Below, piece after piece: positions 44,661-55,541 of a stretch of DNA of 64,000 bases. Origin of the DNA: Fremontodendron californicum (taxonomy: Eukaryota > Streptophyta > Magnoliopsida > Malvales > Malvaceae); contig JAULJL010000010.1 in assembly GCA_030761205.1 (NCBI GenBank), forward strand, positions 8,837,241-8,901,240, written 5' to 3'. Made by a program: the position numbers and the translations under genes. The notes below the pieces were generated by a model. That model had not been told where the DNA came from and did not search any database. It saw nothing but the letters and a program-made list of their open reading frames with translations. Each line of letters opens with the position of its first letter. Within the stretch, counting starts at the first letter, position 1.

Positions 44661-46668
44661 GTCATTTCAATCATAAAATTTAAGTTTATAAAAGTTGGGT
44701 CAAGGGTGGTCAACCCGGGTTTCAAACTAGGAAAAATAGAGCCTTTTAAAAGGGAGTTTCGGCTATGAGGCCTTTTTCATCCCAAAAATTCCATTTTTTT
44801 AATCCGAGCCCAAAGTCTTTCGATTTTGAAAATCCAATTTAAGTTTCTTTCAAAGGTAGTCGGATACCTTTTTAGGTATACAGATGTCCTCACTTCAAGA
44901 GAGAAATACACCTTCATGCATTGCATGTTTTAAAGTATTTTTAAATTTTAATTTAACATAAAACGTGTGTTTCGGTTTCCTAAACATTTGGCGAGAATTA
45001 ATTCTTAATCTTTGCCGAGTTGCCGGAGAGGTTAGGAAATTGTTCAACGCACGTGTTTATGGAATCGAAAGATATCAGATTTTGTTTTATTCGGAATCAT
45101 ATAAATGTCATAAGAAAGAATTATTTTTCAAACTTTGTCGGGTTTGCCGGAGAGTATGATAATATTTTCCGATATATGCTATTTGTATGACTCCTCACAT
45201 GAAAATTCTATGTCCATAAATATTCCATGTTGATGTCATTTTATATTCATGTTGCTATAATCAGATTTTGCCATGTCTAGCATGCCATGTCATCCATTCA
45301 CATGCCATGTCATCTAATTATGCCATGCCATGTCATTCATTCATATGCTATGTCATATCATTCATTCATATGCCATGTCATCCATTCACATGCCATGTCA
45401 TCTAGATTATACCATGTCATCCATTCATATGCCATGTCATCTGGGTCATGCCATGTCATCCGTTCACATGCCATGTCATCTAGGTCATGCCATGTCATCC
45501 ATTAACATGTCATGTCATCTAGATCATGCCATGTCATCCATTCACATGCCATGTCATTCATATGACATGTCATCCATTCACATGCTATGTCATTCATATG
45601 CCATGTCATCTATTCACATGCCATGTCATTCATATACCATGTCATCCATCCGTATACCATGTCATTTATATGCCATGTCATTCATATGCCATATCATTCA
45701 TTCATATGCCATGCCACCTAGATTATGCCATGTCATTCATTCATATGTCATGACATTCATATGTCATGTCATTCATTCACATGCCATATCATTCATTCAC
45801 ATGTCATTCAGATTATGCCATGTCATTCATTCATGCGCCATAGCATTCACATGCCATGTCTTTGATACATATTCCATGCTATTTATTCTTTTGGCTATGT
45901 CATTTAAATTTTGTTATGCTATAATAAATTGCTTGCCATACCATGCTAATTATGCATGATATATATTCATGATCATTCAACCTTTTGAAAATTGATATTT
46001 TTTTTATAAAATAAGGCAATATCCCCGAGTTATTATAATTCATGAATTCTCCTCTAGGTTGCCGGGGAGTCTTCATCAATTATATTAACGAAGGAATACC
46101 CTTTTAAAAGAAGATGATGCAGAGATTTTCAAAAACAATAAAAAAATCTATATTTTTGCCGGTTTGTTGGGGAATATAGAAAATTTTTGCAATAACAAAT
46201 TCCAGATCATTTTCGAACAAAAATAGGATTGTTTTTAAAATAGAAATTATTTTCAAATACCAAATCCAAAACCTACTTTTCACCGAGACTCGAGATAACA
46301 CATGACTAATAAGGTACCGTTTTATACGGGCATTGTGGGAGTGTTAATCCTTCCCCACACATAACCGACTCCCGAACCCTCACTTGTTTTCTCTGGTTCA
46401 AAGCGCAAACTTTGAAATTGGTTTTAAAATGTTTTAATTAATTTTAAAATGTTTTTTGAAAATCGATTTTAATAGGTGACCGATCACACCTAGCCAAAAA
46501 GATTGGTGGCGACTCCATTTTTTTCTGAGGTCTTTTTCATACCCTCAACCTTTAACTTAGAGGAATTAAGTCGTTTTTTCCTCTATTTTTCCCCCAATGT
46601 CACACTCTTTAACGAGCCGACGTTCTGCGACAGGGCGTTCCCGACTTTTTTAAAAAGGGGTTGCGACA
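44661..46668 (+). repeat. Plus-strand Tat LTR fragment, head-to-head with the preceding LTR
   Basis: 44680-45180 and 46000-46668 are reverse-complement homologues of 12368-13500 and 41000-41550. They include TACGGGC...GGAGTG..AATCCTTCCCC and GGTGGCGACTCCATTTTTT. It ends TTGCGACA at 46668, the expected LTR 3' terminus. The U3 part is missing. It is probably a remnant of another Tat element or an inverted copy created by rearrangement. Confidence 0.75.
45280..45860 (+). repeat. CATGCCATGTCAT tandem repeats
   Basis: Dozens of CATGCCATGTCAT(C/T)CATTCA units of ~20-40 bp. The plus-strand open frames (Met-Ser-Ser-Ile-His-Met repeats) are artefacts. Confidence 0.85.
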
Positions 46669-46672
46669 AGTA

Positions 46673-46775
46673 TCTATAACTATAATATATTTTTTACTAC
46701 ATAAATTGCTTAGGAGATGACACTTGGCTTTTTTTTTTTTTTTTTTTTTGAGGAGGAAGGAAGGAAGGAAGGAAA

Positions 46776-46813
<38 letters not shown>

Positions 46814-47889
46814 AGAAAAGAAAAAGAAAAAGAAAAAGAAAAAGAGAAAGAAAAAAATTTGTGTATTCGTGTAAAATATCTGTGTGTTCGTATTCGTGTT
46901 ATCTTTTATGTTCAAAGTATTACAAAATTATATAAAATTTTACACTTTAATAATTTATTTTATGTATATTTTGACATGTTCGTGTATTTGTGTTGTGTTC
47001 ATGTTTTTTTCGTATTATGCTTTAATTATTTTTCCTATGTTGTGTTTGTATCGTGTCTCAATTCATCTCATATTTTGTATAGTTTGTCATTGTGATTCAA
47101 TTTAAAGAAAATTTTGTGTTTTCGTGTCGTGTCTCAATTCATGACATATTTTGCATAATTTATCATAGTGATTCAATTTAGAGAAATTTGTGTGTTCGTG
47201 ACGTGTTCATGTTCGTGTTATTTTTTTGTGTTCAAAGTATTATAAATTTATATAAATTTTTACATGTTAATAATTCGTTTTATGTATATTTTGACACATT
47301 AGTGTATTCGTATCGTGTTCATGTTATTTTTCGTGTTGTGTTTTAATTATTTTTCCTATGTTATATTCGTGTTGTGTCTTAATTTATTTCATATTTTGCA
47401 TAGTTTGTCATTGTGATTCAATTTTAAGAAAGTTTTGTGTGTTCGTGTCCTGCCTCAATTCATGATATATTTTTGAATAATTTGTCATAGTGGTTCAATT
47501 TAAAAAAAATTTTGTGTATTCGTGTTATTTTTTGGTATTTTCAAAGTATTATAAATTTTTACGCGTTAATAATTTGTTTGTTATAGATTTGACACATTCA
47601 TAAATTCATGTCGTGTTCATGTTTTTTTTTGTTGTATTTTAATTATTTTCTCATGTTGTGTTTGTGTCGTGTCTCAATTCATCCTATATTTTGCATAATT
47701 TATAATAGTGATTCGATTTTAACTCTAAATTCATTTACTTAAGATATTAAAACATTAAAAAAAATATTTAAATAAATTATGATTATTTAATATGATTCAA
47801 ATTAAATTTATCTATAATTATTAATTTAATTAAAATTTTATAAATATTAAAAAAAAAATAACCCAGCGAAGCGGGGGAAGAATTCTAGT
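46673..47889 (+). mobile_element. Non-autonomous Helitron-like element (1.2 kb)
   Basis: The left end is TCTATAACTATAATATAT preceded by A (46672). The right end is CTAGT (47885-47889) followed by T. About 10 bases before CTAGT is a short hairpin-like CCCAGCGAAGCGGGG (around 47863-47877). TC...CTAGT ends, a subterminal GC hairpin and insertion between A and T are the Helitron hallmarks. No RepHel coding is present. The interior holds a (GGAA)n/(GAAA)n tract and several degenerate ~250-bp copies of a TCGTGTTCGTGT / TCTCAATTCAT / TTTTGCATA(A/G)TTT unit. Removing it leaves AGTA+T directly after the Tat LTR end. Confidence 0.7.
46728..46858. repeat. Poly(T) plus (GGAA)n/(GAAA)n microsatellite
   Basis: A T run (about 46730-46750) is followed by GGAAGGAAGG and then long GAAA repeats to 46858. 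Open frames across it are artefacts. Confidence 0.95.
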
Positions 47890-49480
47890 TTACCATTAAT
47901 ATTGGCTTCATTTTTTGTAGGCAGCTTGCAAACACATGGTTCATCTCTCAATAATTTGACAAATTAAGGACTAAGAACTGGCAACTCCGGTTATTTATTT
48001 TAATGAAAAAAGACTAAGTTTCTCTACTCAAGTTCAAGCTGCTGCAAAAACAATGAGGCCAAACCGCCAAGCCCATACATTGCCCCATGTAGTCTGTCCT
48101 GTCGGACAAGAAGAATTAAGTCACCTATCCATTTAAGTTTTACTTTTATATATTAACATCACCAATCAGACTATCGGTAGCTTAAATTTGCACAATATTT
48201 CGTATTACAATGAGAGAGGAATGGATTCAAGGTTTGAACTTTTTAGCTTCTATAAAAGCCAAAGATAACCATCATAGCCATTAAAATCAGTATTTTAGCA
48301 TTTACCATTAAAGACAGCATTTACCATTAAAACTAAAACCTAATTAACTTGAGCACTGATATTAAAGCCAGTATTTTAGCATCTAATTACATAAATTAAA
48401 TTTAACAAAGGAAACTAATAAAAGCTTCTTTTACAAAAACTAGAGCAAGGGGTTGCTGCGTAACTTTACCTCTACTGTTATAAAGCCTAAAGGGTCCTTG
48501 GAAATTAATGCAGTTGTCTAAAAGCATGTAAATTTGAAAGAAAAAAAACTTGTTCTTCAACAAGGCTGGAAAATTAATTAAATTAAGCTTATAATTAATG
48601 GTAATGGATAAAAGAGAAACACTAGTATTAAATATATATTTCACAAGCTCACATACATAATAGTTACATCTCTTAAAAGTCCAAAGTTCCCAGAAGGTAA
48701 ATATTCAAGCTTAAACACAGAGGACCATCAAAGAATCCCAAGTCACTATTATCTAAATACTAGTGCTTTGTTTTAAGGAAATTATTATCAGAATAATTTT
48801 AGTTCAGGAAATGATCTCATATACTTAAAAAAAAGACACAAAAATAATATTACAAATGAAGAAGGATAACAAGAATAAGAGGGTAAGTTTAAACGGTAGG
48901 ATGTCACACCTTTGTTAGTTTTGCGCCCACCATGTCGATAACCCCAGCTGCTTTCTAAAGGTGTCCACAAACCCCCTGAATAAGAAGTTTGTGCCAAAGA
49001 TTACCTCTCTTCAATTGTAAACCCAGCACTTCTTTTGTTTCCTTATGTTTAAAAATTTGACCCAACTATTACGTCATCACGATTCACGGGTTAGGGTTCT
49101 TCAATTGTCGAGTCGAGAGTGAGGTTTGAAATTTTGCTGCAGATGAGTCACGCGGAAGGGTAATTGCGCTAACTTAAAACCCAACCGCCAAAAGCTCGAA
49201 ACGACGTCCTTTCGATTTAATCGAGTTACAAAAATAAAATTCGAGTTCGAATTATTTAATTGAATTAATCTGAAAACTCATATAACTCGAACTATTTAAT
49301 TTAAAATTATTTTTGATTTTTTTAATTCAAAATAAAAACCGATACCGACTACACAAACAGCTGGGTCAGTCGAATGCCAGTTTATCTTTCTTTTGGATTC
49401 CCCATTTTTCTTCATAAACCTGGCAAGGTCGGAGGCTGACCTGTATTGACCTGACTCGTACTGTCATCCTCCACTTCTAT
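47890..49480. other. Intergenic sequence left of the UPF0235 gene
   Basis: I see no supported gene. 48360-48660 and 48790-49000 have short minus-strand frames without splice or homology support. 49370-49500 is the likely promoter and 5' untranslated region of the UPF0235 gene; no clear TATA box was identified. Confidence 0.4.
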
Positions 49481-49507
49481 CCCTTGCTGTTGTTTATTCG
49501 CAAAGTG

Positions 49508-49524
49508 AAAAAAAAAAAAAAAAA
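49508..49524 (+). repeat. 17-A homopolymer at the expected start of the UPF0235 gene
   Basis: An uninterrupted run of 17 A directly precedes the conserved CTCCAGGGAAGAAGGG coding stretch. It occupies the place of the initiator codon and is prone to slippage. Confidence 0.9.
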
Positions 49525-50736
49525 CTCCAGGGAAGAAGGGAAAAGCCAGAGCCAAAGCCGAGAAGGCAGAGCCAATTCAGTCCTCCAAATTCCCATCGTC
49601 CATCCTCTTGGTTCCTTCCTCGTCTGTTGCCATCACCATCCACGCCAAACCCGGCGCCAAATCTTCCTCCATCACCGGTCCACTACTTTCTTTTTTTTAA
49701 AAAAATCTTTGAATCCTTATTTTATTTCTATCATTTACGATCCCGATTCTTTACCTTAATGGTTTTTTTTTTTTTTTTTCTAATTTTGGGGTCAGCCCAG
49801 ATTTCAGCGACGACTCCGTAGGGGTCCAGATAGACGCGCCTGCCAAAGACGGTGAAACTAACGCTGCACTTCTTGATTATATTAGCTCGGTCTGTTCTTT
49901 TCTTTTTCCTCAATTTTTGCTTCATTAATTTTCCTTAATCGAGGAATTGATTTTGGTTTCTTTACATGAATATCTTGTTAAAAATCATTAAAAGTTTTAA
50001 CTTTTTGTTTATCTCTATTGATTTCACTTACAAGAGGAAAACCCATTTTCCAACTAGGTAGCTACTATTACATTGCTATAGTCATAATTTGGTGAGATTG
50101 AATTCTTATTTTAAGAAAACGATCAATGTATTAGGAGTCCTTGAACTGTACCTACCCATCTTTCTTATCTATGTATCACCAGCTTGTTAGAAATCAGCTT
50201 CCTTTTGTAAGTTTCCCATAGCTAAAAATTCAGGGAAAAAGAAATATGCCATTAGAGAAAAAGTGGTTTTGTTTATAATAGCTAAATCTGCTTACTCTTC
50301 TAGGAACATTTGCCTTCCATGTCCAGTGTTATTAAGGTGTGCGCCTAGGCATTACGCTGCCGTAGCATAAGACAACAAAAGCGCCTTAGATTTTTTCAAA
50401 TGAGGCACATTTGATCTGGAGCACTCTTGGTGCATCTTAGGCGCTTTTTTTTTTTTTTAAAGCAGTAAGCGCAAAAAAAAATCCTCTGATCTCTTTAATT
50501 TTTTATTAACTGTACCTTTAATAGTAAAAAAAAAAAAAAAATGGGACAATATATCGATTTCTCTAATTCTCAATGTTTGAGTATTCAACAACAACATGAC
50601 ATAAGAAAATCATACATATTGGTCAATAAAAGAAAAATAAAATTTTGCATGTTTATGGGATAAATTGGACCACTTTTTAGAGTTTATTATCAGAATTATA
50701 TATTTTAAGCTTATTCAATATATACATAATGAAAAG

Positions 50737-51114
50737 GGATCCACTTACACTAGTGTAAAATTAAATTAGTTTTACACACTTCCGTAACTTTTTATAGGAT
50801 ATATATTTGTTTAATCCGACCGTCGTATTTCACGTTCTATTAATGTAGATCATGCACGTCGAGGTTTGAAGTAAATTAAAAATGTCTCAACTATTTGTTC
50901 GATGTAAAAAACTTTCAACCGTTAAATATATATTGAAAAAGACAATATTCGCGATCGATATGATGGAGATATCGGATCGATTTAAAACTTTACGTGCACG
51001 ACAAGTACAATTATATTGTTAAATTCGAAGGTCGGTTTGTTAAAATATAAATTGTACAAAAAGTTACGGAAGTATGTAAAACTAATTTAGTTTTACACTA
51101 ATGTAAGTGGATCC
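50737..51114. mobile_element. Fold-back MITE nested in the hAT-like element
   Basis: Terminal inverted repeats of at least 60 bp: GGATCCACTTACACTAGTG at 50737 and its near-perfect reverse complement ending at 51114. Inverted similarity (GTTTTACA..ACTTCCGTAACTTTTT, then AACC/GACCG) continues well inwards, so the whole 378 bp could form one long hairpin. An (AT)n tract follows at 51121-51160. Confidence 0.7.
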
Positions 51115-51117
51115 TTC

Positions 51118-51120
<3 letters not shown>

Positions 51121-51160
<40 letters not shown>
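51121..51160. repeat. (AT)n microsatellite
   Basis: Uninterrupted AT dinucleotides immediately right of the fold-back element. Confidence 0.95.
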
Positions 51161-51163
<3 letters not shown>

Positions 51164-52079
51164 GACATGCGGAAAAAAAAAAAAACACATATTACATATA
51201 CATATTGCTCCTTGCAAGCACTTTTTTTTTGTGTCTTACGTGTCGGACAATATAATGATTCTAGCGTCTAGAATGCAACTTGGGCTTTTGACAACACTGG
51301 TCATGTCATCTTGCATCCCTGAATTGAAGGATTTCACCTAGAACTTTCCAGTTCAATTAGGCTTCCGCCGTAATCTACTATGGCAATGATAGGAGAGATC
51401 AGTTACTTTTAGCTTCTGAATTATTTATTGTATGTCTGTATGTACCTGTCCCATGTGTCATACGTTGTGTCCGTTCAGGTTCATTTGGTGCAGGATGAGA
51501 AGATTGTGTGAATATCTTGGCTTGGAAAGGATTGTAGACCCTCAATATTATGTGGTAAGACTGATTCACTGAGGGAAGTAAGAATAAGACTAAATAGATC
51601 ATGAATGAGATTAAAAAAAGACATGATCCTGAACTACATTGGGTAATTGAGATCCATGAAATCTGCCCAAATACCGAGGATATGTTACTTGGAAGTCATT
51701 GATGATTGTCACTGAGCTTATATTCTTCTGGGGAAAAATAGTCTGTAAAGATGCAAAGTATATATCTTTTTTTTTTCATAGCAATTAACTGCTAAATAAT
51801 TCACTCTCTATGTTCTTTAAACTGAACTTTTGGAATGATTAAGTGGTCTTAGAAAATGTGCCTGCCTGCCTGCCCCCACCCCCCATCTTTCGTTCTTCTC
51901 TGTTTTTTTTTTTTTTTTTTACTTGGTTAGAAAATAGGTAATGCAATGAAATCTTAAAACTTATAATTCTTCTCAAATGGCAGGTTTTGGGGATCAAAAG
52001 AAGGCAGGTTTCAATAGGTTCTGGCTCTAAATCAAGAGATAAGGTGGTAATTGTTGAGGAGATTACAGAGTGTATTTGA

Positions 52080-53104
52080 CGCTTTTAACAAAGCGTCCGA
52101 GTGCTAGCGATGGAGAGACAGTGTCAAGCGCTAGTTACTGTAAGATGCTATTTCAAGCCATTGATGAGACTTGGTTGCTTCCTTGATTCAACATGATGCT
52201 AACATAACACAGCGAGGGGATCATTCTTCTGAAAATCCTTGCAAACAATAGGGGCACTTAAAAAGTGAGGTCTTTTGTCACATTTCATTGTAAAACAGTT
52301 ACCTGATCTGGATAGTAGTGACAGTTTTTATGTATGATTGTAATTAACTAGACTTGGATTGGATGGCCAGTGGTACTATTGTCTACAGAATTGTTGTTCA
52401 TAGTCACAACCTTGAGGACAGAGGTACATGTACTTAGGAATAAGAGAAAATGAAAAGTTGTTATCAACCATTTATTTGATCTTCAGGCTAAGGTAATCAT
52501 AAATTTATTCATTTTTGCATATTAAACCATATTTTGTGAATGTTACCACAATTGTTCAAGTAAAAGCCCCTGGAAACAAAGGTGGGCTTACATGACATAA
52601 AGAATTTACTAGTTAGAGAACTTATAATAGGAAGAAATTACTCTGTGAATTCTACTTCCAACATCTTGACAGAAATAGATTTTTTAAGTAGCATGCTAAG
52701 TAGCATCCTGTCGGTTCTTGCCTTCTCGGTTTAAGTGGCCGGTTCGATCCGGTTTTTTAATTCATCTAAGTAGCTATACATTAAAAAAAAGAGAAACCTT
52801 GCTGCTAAGTTTCTCATAAATTTGATTCATGTTGCATACTAATAGATAATTTTACTATGAGTTTAAATTATATTACCTTTGAACTAATATCTGACATAAC
52901 AGCAGAAAGGGAATGTCATTTATACTAATAGATAATTTTACTATAAGTTTAAATTATATTACCATTGAACTAATACACAATCAGTGGCAAGAAGCAATCC
53001 TTTGATAAATGTTACAAGCTTGATTTATTCGAGATGATATTGGAAGGGAAATCATTTCAACAAAGAGAGGAAAAGCATATATAAATCTGAACGACACGAC
53101 ACAA
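52080..53104. other. Intergenic region with a short duplicated segment
   Basis: 52080-~52450 is the likely 3' untranslated region of the UPF0235 gene. A ~48-bp segment (CTAATAGATAATTTTACTAT, then AGTTTAAATTATATTACC) occurs at about 52839 and 52925. The rest is AT-rich without features. The right end is 3' untranslated sequence of the lectin kinase. Confidence 0.45.
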
Positions 53105-55435
53105 TTAAATAGCACTGAAAAATGAAGTTGGGTTGGGAGGTATTGGGATCTCAACTGTCCCTTCCAACATCAACAGAACCTTCTTCATGGAAGGGCGGAG
53201 AGTTGGCTCATCCAGGATACACCATAGTCCTACAATCACCATCCTTTCCAATTGTTTCTCATCAACCTCTTCATCTTCCCCTACTATTTTCCGTAGTTGA
53301 CCAGCTTGGAAACAATCGTAGACCCATTCTTCAAGGACGGCTTCTTCCTCACAAAGGCTCCAATTCACACTCCGTCGACAACATATGATCTCCAATACTA
53401 CGATTCCAAAGCTGTAAACATCTGCTTTGACTGTCACTGGTAGTTTCCTGTGCCACTCTGGTGCAACATACCCCCTTGTTCCTCTGATCCCAGTAAAAGT
53501 TTTGGTTTGGTCTGGCTTTAGCAGCTTGGCCAATCCAAAATCAGATATTTTGGCTTGTCCGTGTTCATCCATCAGTATATTTTGAGATTTGATGTCACAA
53601 TGGATTATTTGAGTCTCGCATTCTTCATGAAGATAGAGGAGACCTCTAGCTATGTTGCGAGCAATTTCCGCCCTCTCATTCCAGCAAGGTCGTCTTTCAG
53701 GTGTAAACAGTACATCTGCAAGTGATCCATTGATCATGTACTCGTATATCAACAGCCTGTTAGCTCCATCATGGCAGTAGCCTAGTAGTCGAACTAAATT
53801 TCGATGATGAGTTCTCCCAATAATTTTCATCTCGTTTTGAAACTCTCGTTCTCCTTGATTTGATATATTGTCCAATCTCTTCACTGCAACAACCTTCAAG
53901 CCGTCCAACATTACTGTCCCTTTGTAAACTGTTCCGAATGCTCCTTTTCCAATTTCTTCCTTGAAATTATGAGTCATCTGCTCAATTTCTGCAAAACTAA
54001 ATGACATAGGAGCAACATTCTCGCACAATCTTATGTTGCTATCAGTAGAAAACCTTTTGTATCTGAAAACATGATTCCTATGAATCAAAGCCCCAGAAAT
54101 TACCAACACAATGATTGCAAAGCCAATTAGTGAAAGACCAATAATTAGAATGTCCATATGAGGTTTTTCCTTTCCATCTTTAGACACATCATATTTTCTT
54201 GATTCATTGGGTGCAGATATACCTACCTTGATCAAAGCCACGTTTGAATCACCAAGATTCCTTCTCCCAAATCTCAGAGGAAGCTTTTGCTTCCTGCAAT
54301 TTCCATCTTTAAACATGGCAGCTTCACAGTTGCAATCCTCGAAACATGCTGTCTCACAGTCTTCTTTGGTTCTTAAAGACAAAACAGAATATCCAGTATC
54401 TTCCCATTCGGTGTTTTCGACTGCCTGAATGGTGTAGTGGATTCTCCCATCATCCCTTTTGCAGCTCTCGCTGGAGTAATTCCTTTCGCAGCCAGCAGTA
54501 AAGTTTCCCTCGATAACTGGAGCAAATCCCGGAAGACATCTACAATCAGCTTCTTTATCTTCAGTAACGCAATAGCCATTAAGCCCACATAGACCCTTGG
54601 CAACACACTTGTCATACGTAGATGACCATATAATTGATCGACTCCCATTCTGATTGAGCCTGTAAGAATAGAGTCGGAAGATGCCATCAAAATCAATTTT
54701 CATCAGATAAATTGTTCCATTATCAGACCCTCCTGTATATAGATCCTTTATGTTGAAGCCTGTGGAATTGAGCATGTACAAATGGCCATCATTGTCGAGA
54801 TTCAGGCTCACATTATCTCCGCTCGTAACAGATGACCAGTAAGAATAAGGTGCTGTGTCTGGAGTTTCCACAGGGTACTGCACGAGGTTTCCATCATTCT
54901 GCATCTTAAAACGAAATATTCCTGTTGACTGGTCAGTTTCTGAGACGCTAGAGAACAGCTCCATCCCAGCTAAGAGACGTTGTCCTTGTAGAATGCTAGT
55001 GGTTGGATGTTCGAAGCTCTGCCATATTATGTCCTGGTCCGAGTTGAATAGAACAAAATTGCCAGTATCAAGCATCGAAGCTGTGGCAACTTTCTGAGAA
55101 GAATCAGTGATGTATATGTCTCGTCCTTGCGGTGATTGAAGAATGAGCCTTCCATCAGTCGTAAGAAGCAAGCTAGCAGTGCTTGGAACAGGAGGATCAT
55201 CTCGATTGGCTGTCCAAACCACAGTCTTTTGGGGAACTCCAGCAAGAAAAACTCCAACAGCATAGCCCTTAGCTTGCTGATAAAACCCAAAACCATAAAG
55301 ACCAGAAGGGGATAGCCATGCGGATTGGCCTGTGGGTGTTAGAGAAGATGATCCCATACTTATATTGGAATTCCTCGGTTGAGCTACTACAGTTGAAATG
55401 ATAGACAGAAGAAAAAGTAATAAAATGGCGACCAT
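53105..55435 (-). CDS. G-type lectin S-receptor-like serine/threonine protein kinase (LECRK3-like, 776 aa)
   Basis: Plasma-membrane receptor kinase, intact and in a single exon as usual for this subfamily. Residues 1-18 form a signal peptide (MVAILLLFLLSIISTVVA). The bulb-type lectin region is ~25-165 (WLSPSGLYGFGF, VVWTANRDDPPVP, MLDTGNFVLF, IWQSFEHPT). EGF-like cysteines lie at ~277-316 and a PAN-like cysteine region at ~325-405. The transmembrane helix is ~429-451. The kinase has GKGAFG at 496-501, Lys519, HCD at 612-614, DFG at 632-634 and APE at 658-660. HCD instead of HRD makes it a non-RD kinase, common in immune receptors. Several N-x-S/T glycosylation sites precede the membrane segment. 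The ligand is unknown; a role in defence or stress perception is inferred from the family. A decayed relative lies at 58.4 kb. Confidence 0.95.
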   Translation of the reverse strand: MVAILLLFLLSIISTVVAQPRNSNISMGSSSLTPTGQSAWLSPSGLYGFGFYQQAKGYAVGVFLAGVPQKTVVWTANRDDPPVPSTASLLLTTDGRLILQSPQGRDIYITDSSQKVATASMLDTGNFVLFNSDQDIIWQSFEHPTTSILQGQRLLAGMELFSSVSETDQSTGIFRFKMQNDGNLVQYPVETPDTAPYSYWSSVTSGDNVSLNLDNDGHLYMLNSTGFNIKDLYTGGSDNGTIYLMKIDFDGIFRLYSYRLNQNGSRSIIWSSTYDKCVAKGLCGLNGYCVTEDKEADCRCLPGFAPVIEGNFTAGCERNYSSESCKRDDGRIHYTIQAVENTEWEDTGYSVLSLRTKEDCETACFEDCNCEAAMFKDGNCRKQKLPLRFGRRNLGDSNVALIKVGISAPNESRKYDVSKDGKEKPHMDILIIGLSLIGFAIIVLVISGALIHRNHVFRYKRFSTDSNIRLCENVAPMSFSFAEIEQMTHNFKEEIGKGAFGTVYKGTVMLDGLKVVAVKRLDNISNQGEREFQNEMKIIGRTHHRNLVRLLGYCHDGANRLLIYEYMINGSLADVLFTPERRPCWNERAEIARNIARGLLYLHEECETQIIHCDIKSQNILMDEHGQAKISDFGLAKLLKPDQTKTFTGIRGTRGYVAPEWHRKLPVTVKADVYSFGIVVLEIICCRRSVNWSLCEEEAVLEEWVYDCFQAGQLRKIVGEDEEVDEKQLERMVIVGLWCILDEPTLRPSMKKVLLMLEGTVEIPIPPNPTSFFSAI

Positions 55436-55534
55436 GGCTAAGGCCTAAGGTGTAGAGAGTTATCGTTTCACTGGTTTAATCAGCTTTGAGTTATACAAAG
55501 ATTAATACATTCAAGGAATTTTCGATCTTATCTT

Positions 55535-55541
55535 TTTTATA
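55535..55541 (-). promoter_or_regulatory. TATA box of the lectin receptor kinase gene
   Basis: CCTATAAAAAAG on the minus strand, 100 bases upstream of the ATG at 55435, leaving a 5' untranslated region of about 70 bases. It is the best match in the first 150 bases. Confidence 0.45.

Larger units (their letters stand above)
50323..51300. mobile_element. Non-autonomous hAT-like element in intron 2 of the UPF0235 gene
   Basis: Ends are imperfect inverted repeats: CCAGTGTTATTAAG at 50323 and, on the other strand from 51300, CCAGTGTTGTCAAAAG. The interior near both ends has GCGCCT/AGGCGC words, typical of a widespread plant MITE-like family. It carries a separate fold-back element inside. No transposase is present. 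Target duplications are not clear (CCATGT/TCATGT flanks only partly match). Confidence 0.55.
49521..52079 (+). pseudogene. UPF0235/DUF167 family gene, three exons, start codon missing and C-terminus frameshifted
   Basis: Exons 49521-49677, 49801-49889 and 51984-52079 join with GT-AG introns (123 bp and 2094 bp) and matching phases. Read through, the product has a Lys/Ala-rich start (PGKKGKARAKAEKAEP), SVAITIHAKPGAKS, VGVQIDAPAKDGE, NAALLDYISSVLGIKRRQV and SIGSGSKSRDKVVIVEE. This is the DUF167 (YggU-like) fold found as a single small protein in plants; its biochemical role is not established. No in-frame ATG exists: where Met-Ala-Pro would be expected the DNA is a 17-A run (49508-49524) with a TGA at 49506. 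In exon 3, after VIVEEIT, a small indel near 52066 shifts the frame to a stop at 52077. The frame +1 continues SVFDAF to a TAG at 52105. It may be a recent pseudogene, a variant with an unusual start, or affected by homopolymer sequencing error. Confidence 0.75.

Noticed and set aside
45287..45959. 209-aa plus-strand frame of Met-Ser-Ser-Ile-His-Met repeats
   Set aside because: Same CATGCCATGTCAT repeat in inverse orientation; open in more than one frame.
46697..47105. Open frames across the GAAA/GGAA tract
   Set aside because: Microsatellite translation (Lys/Glu/Arg or Phe runs).
49484..49759. 91-aa plus-strand frame overlapping UPF0235 exon 1
   Set aside because: It starts at a TTG, is in the wrong frame for the conserved protein and runs through the intron; the conserved coding lies in the adjacent frame.
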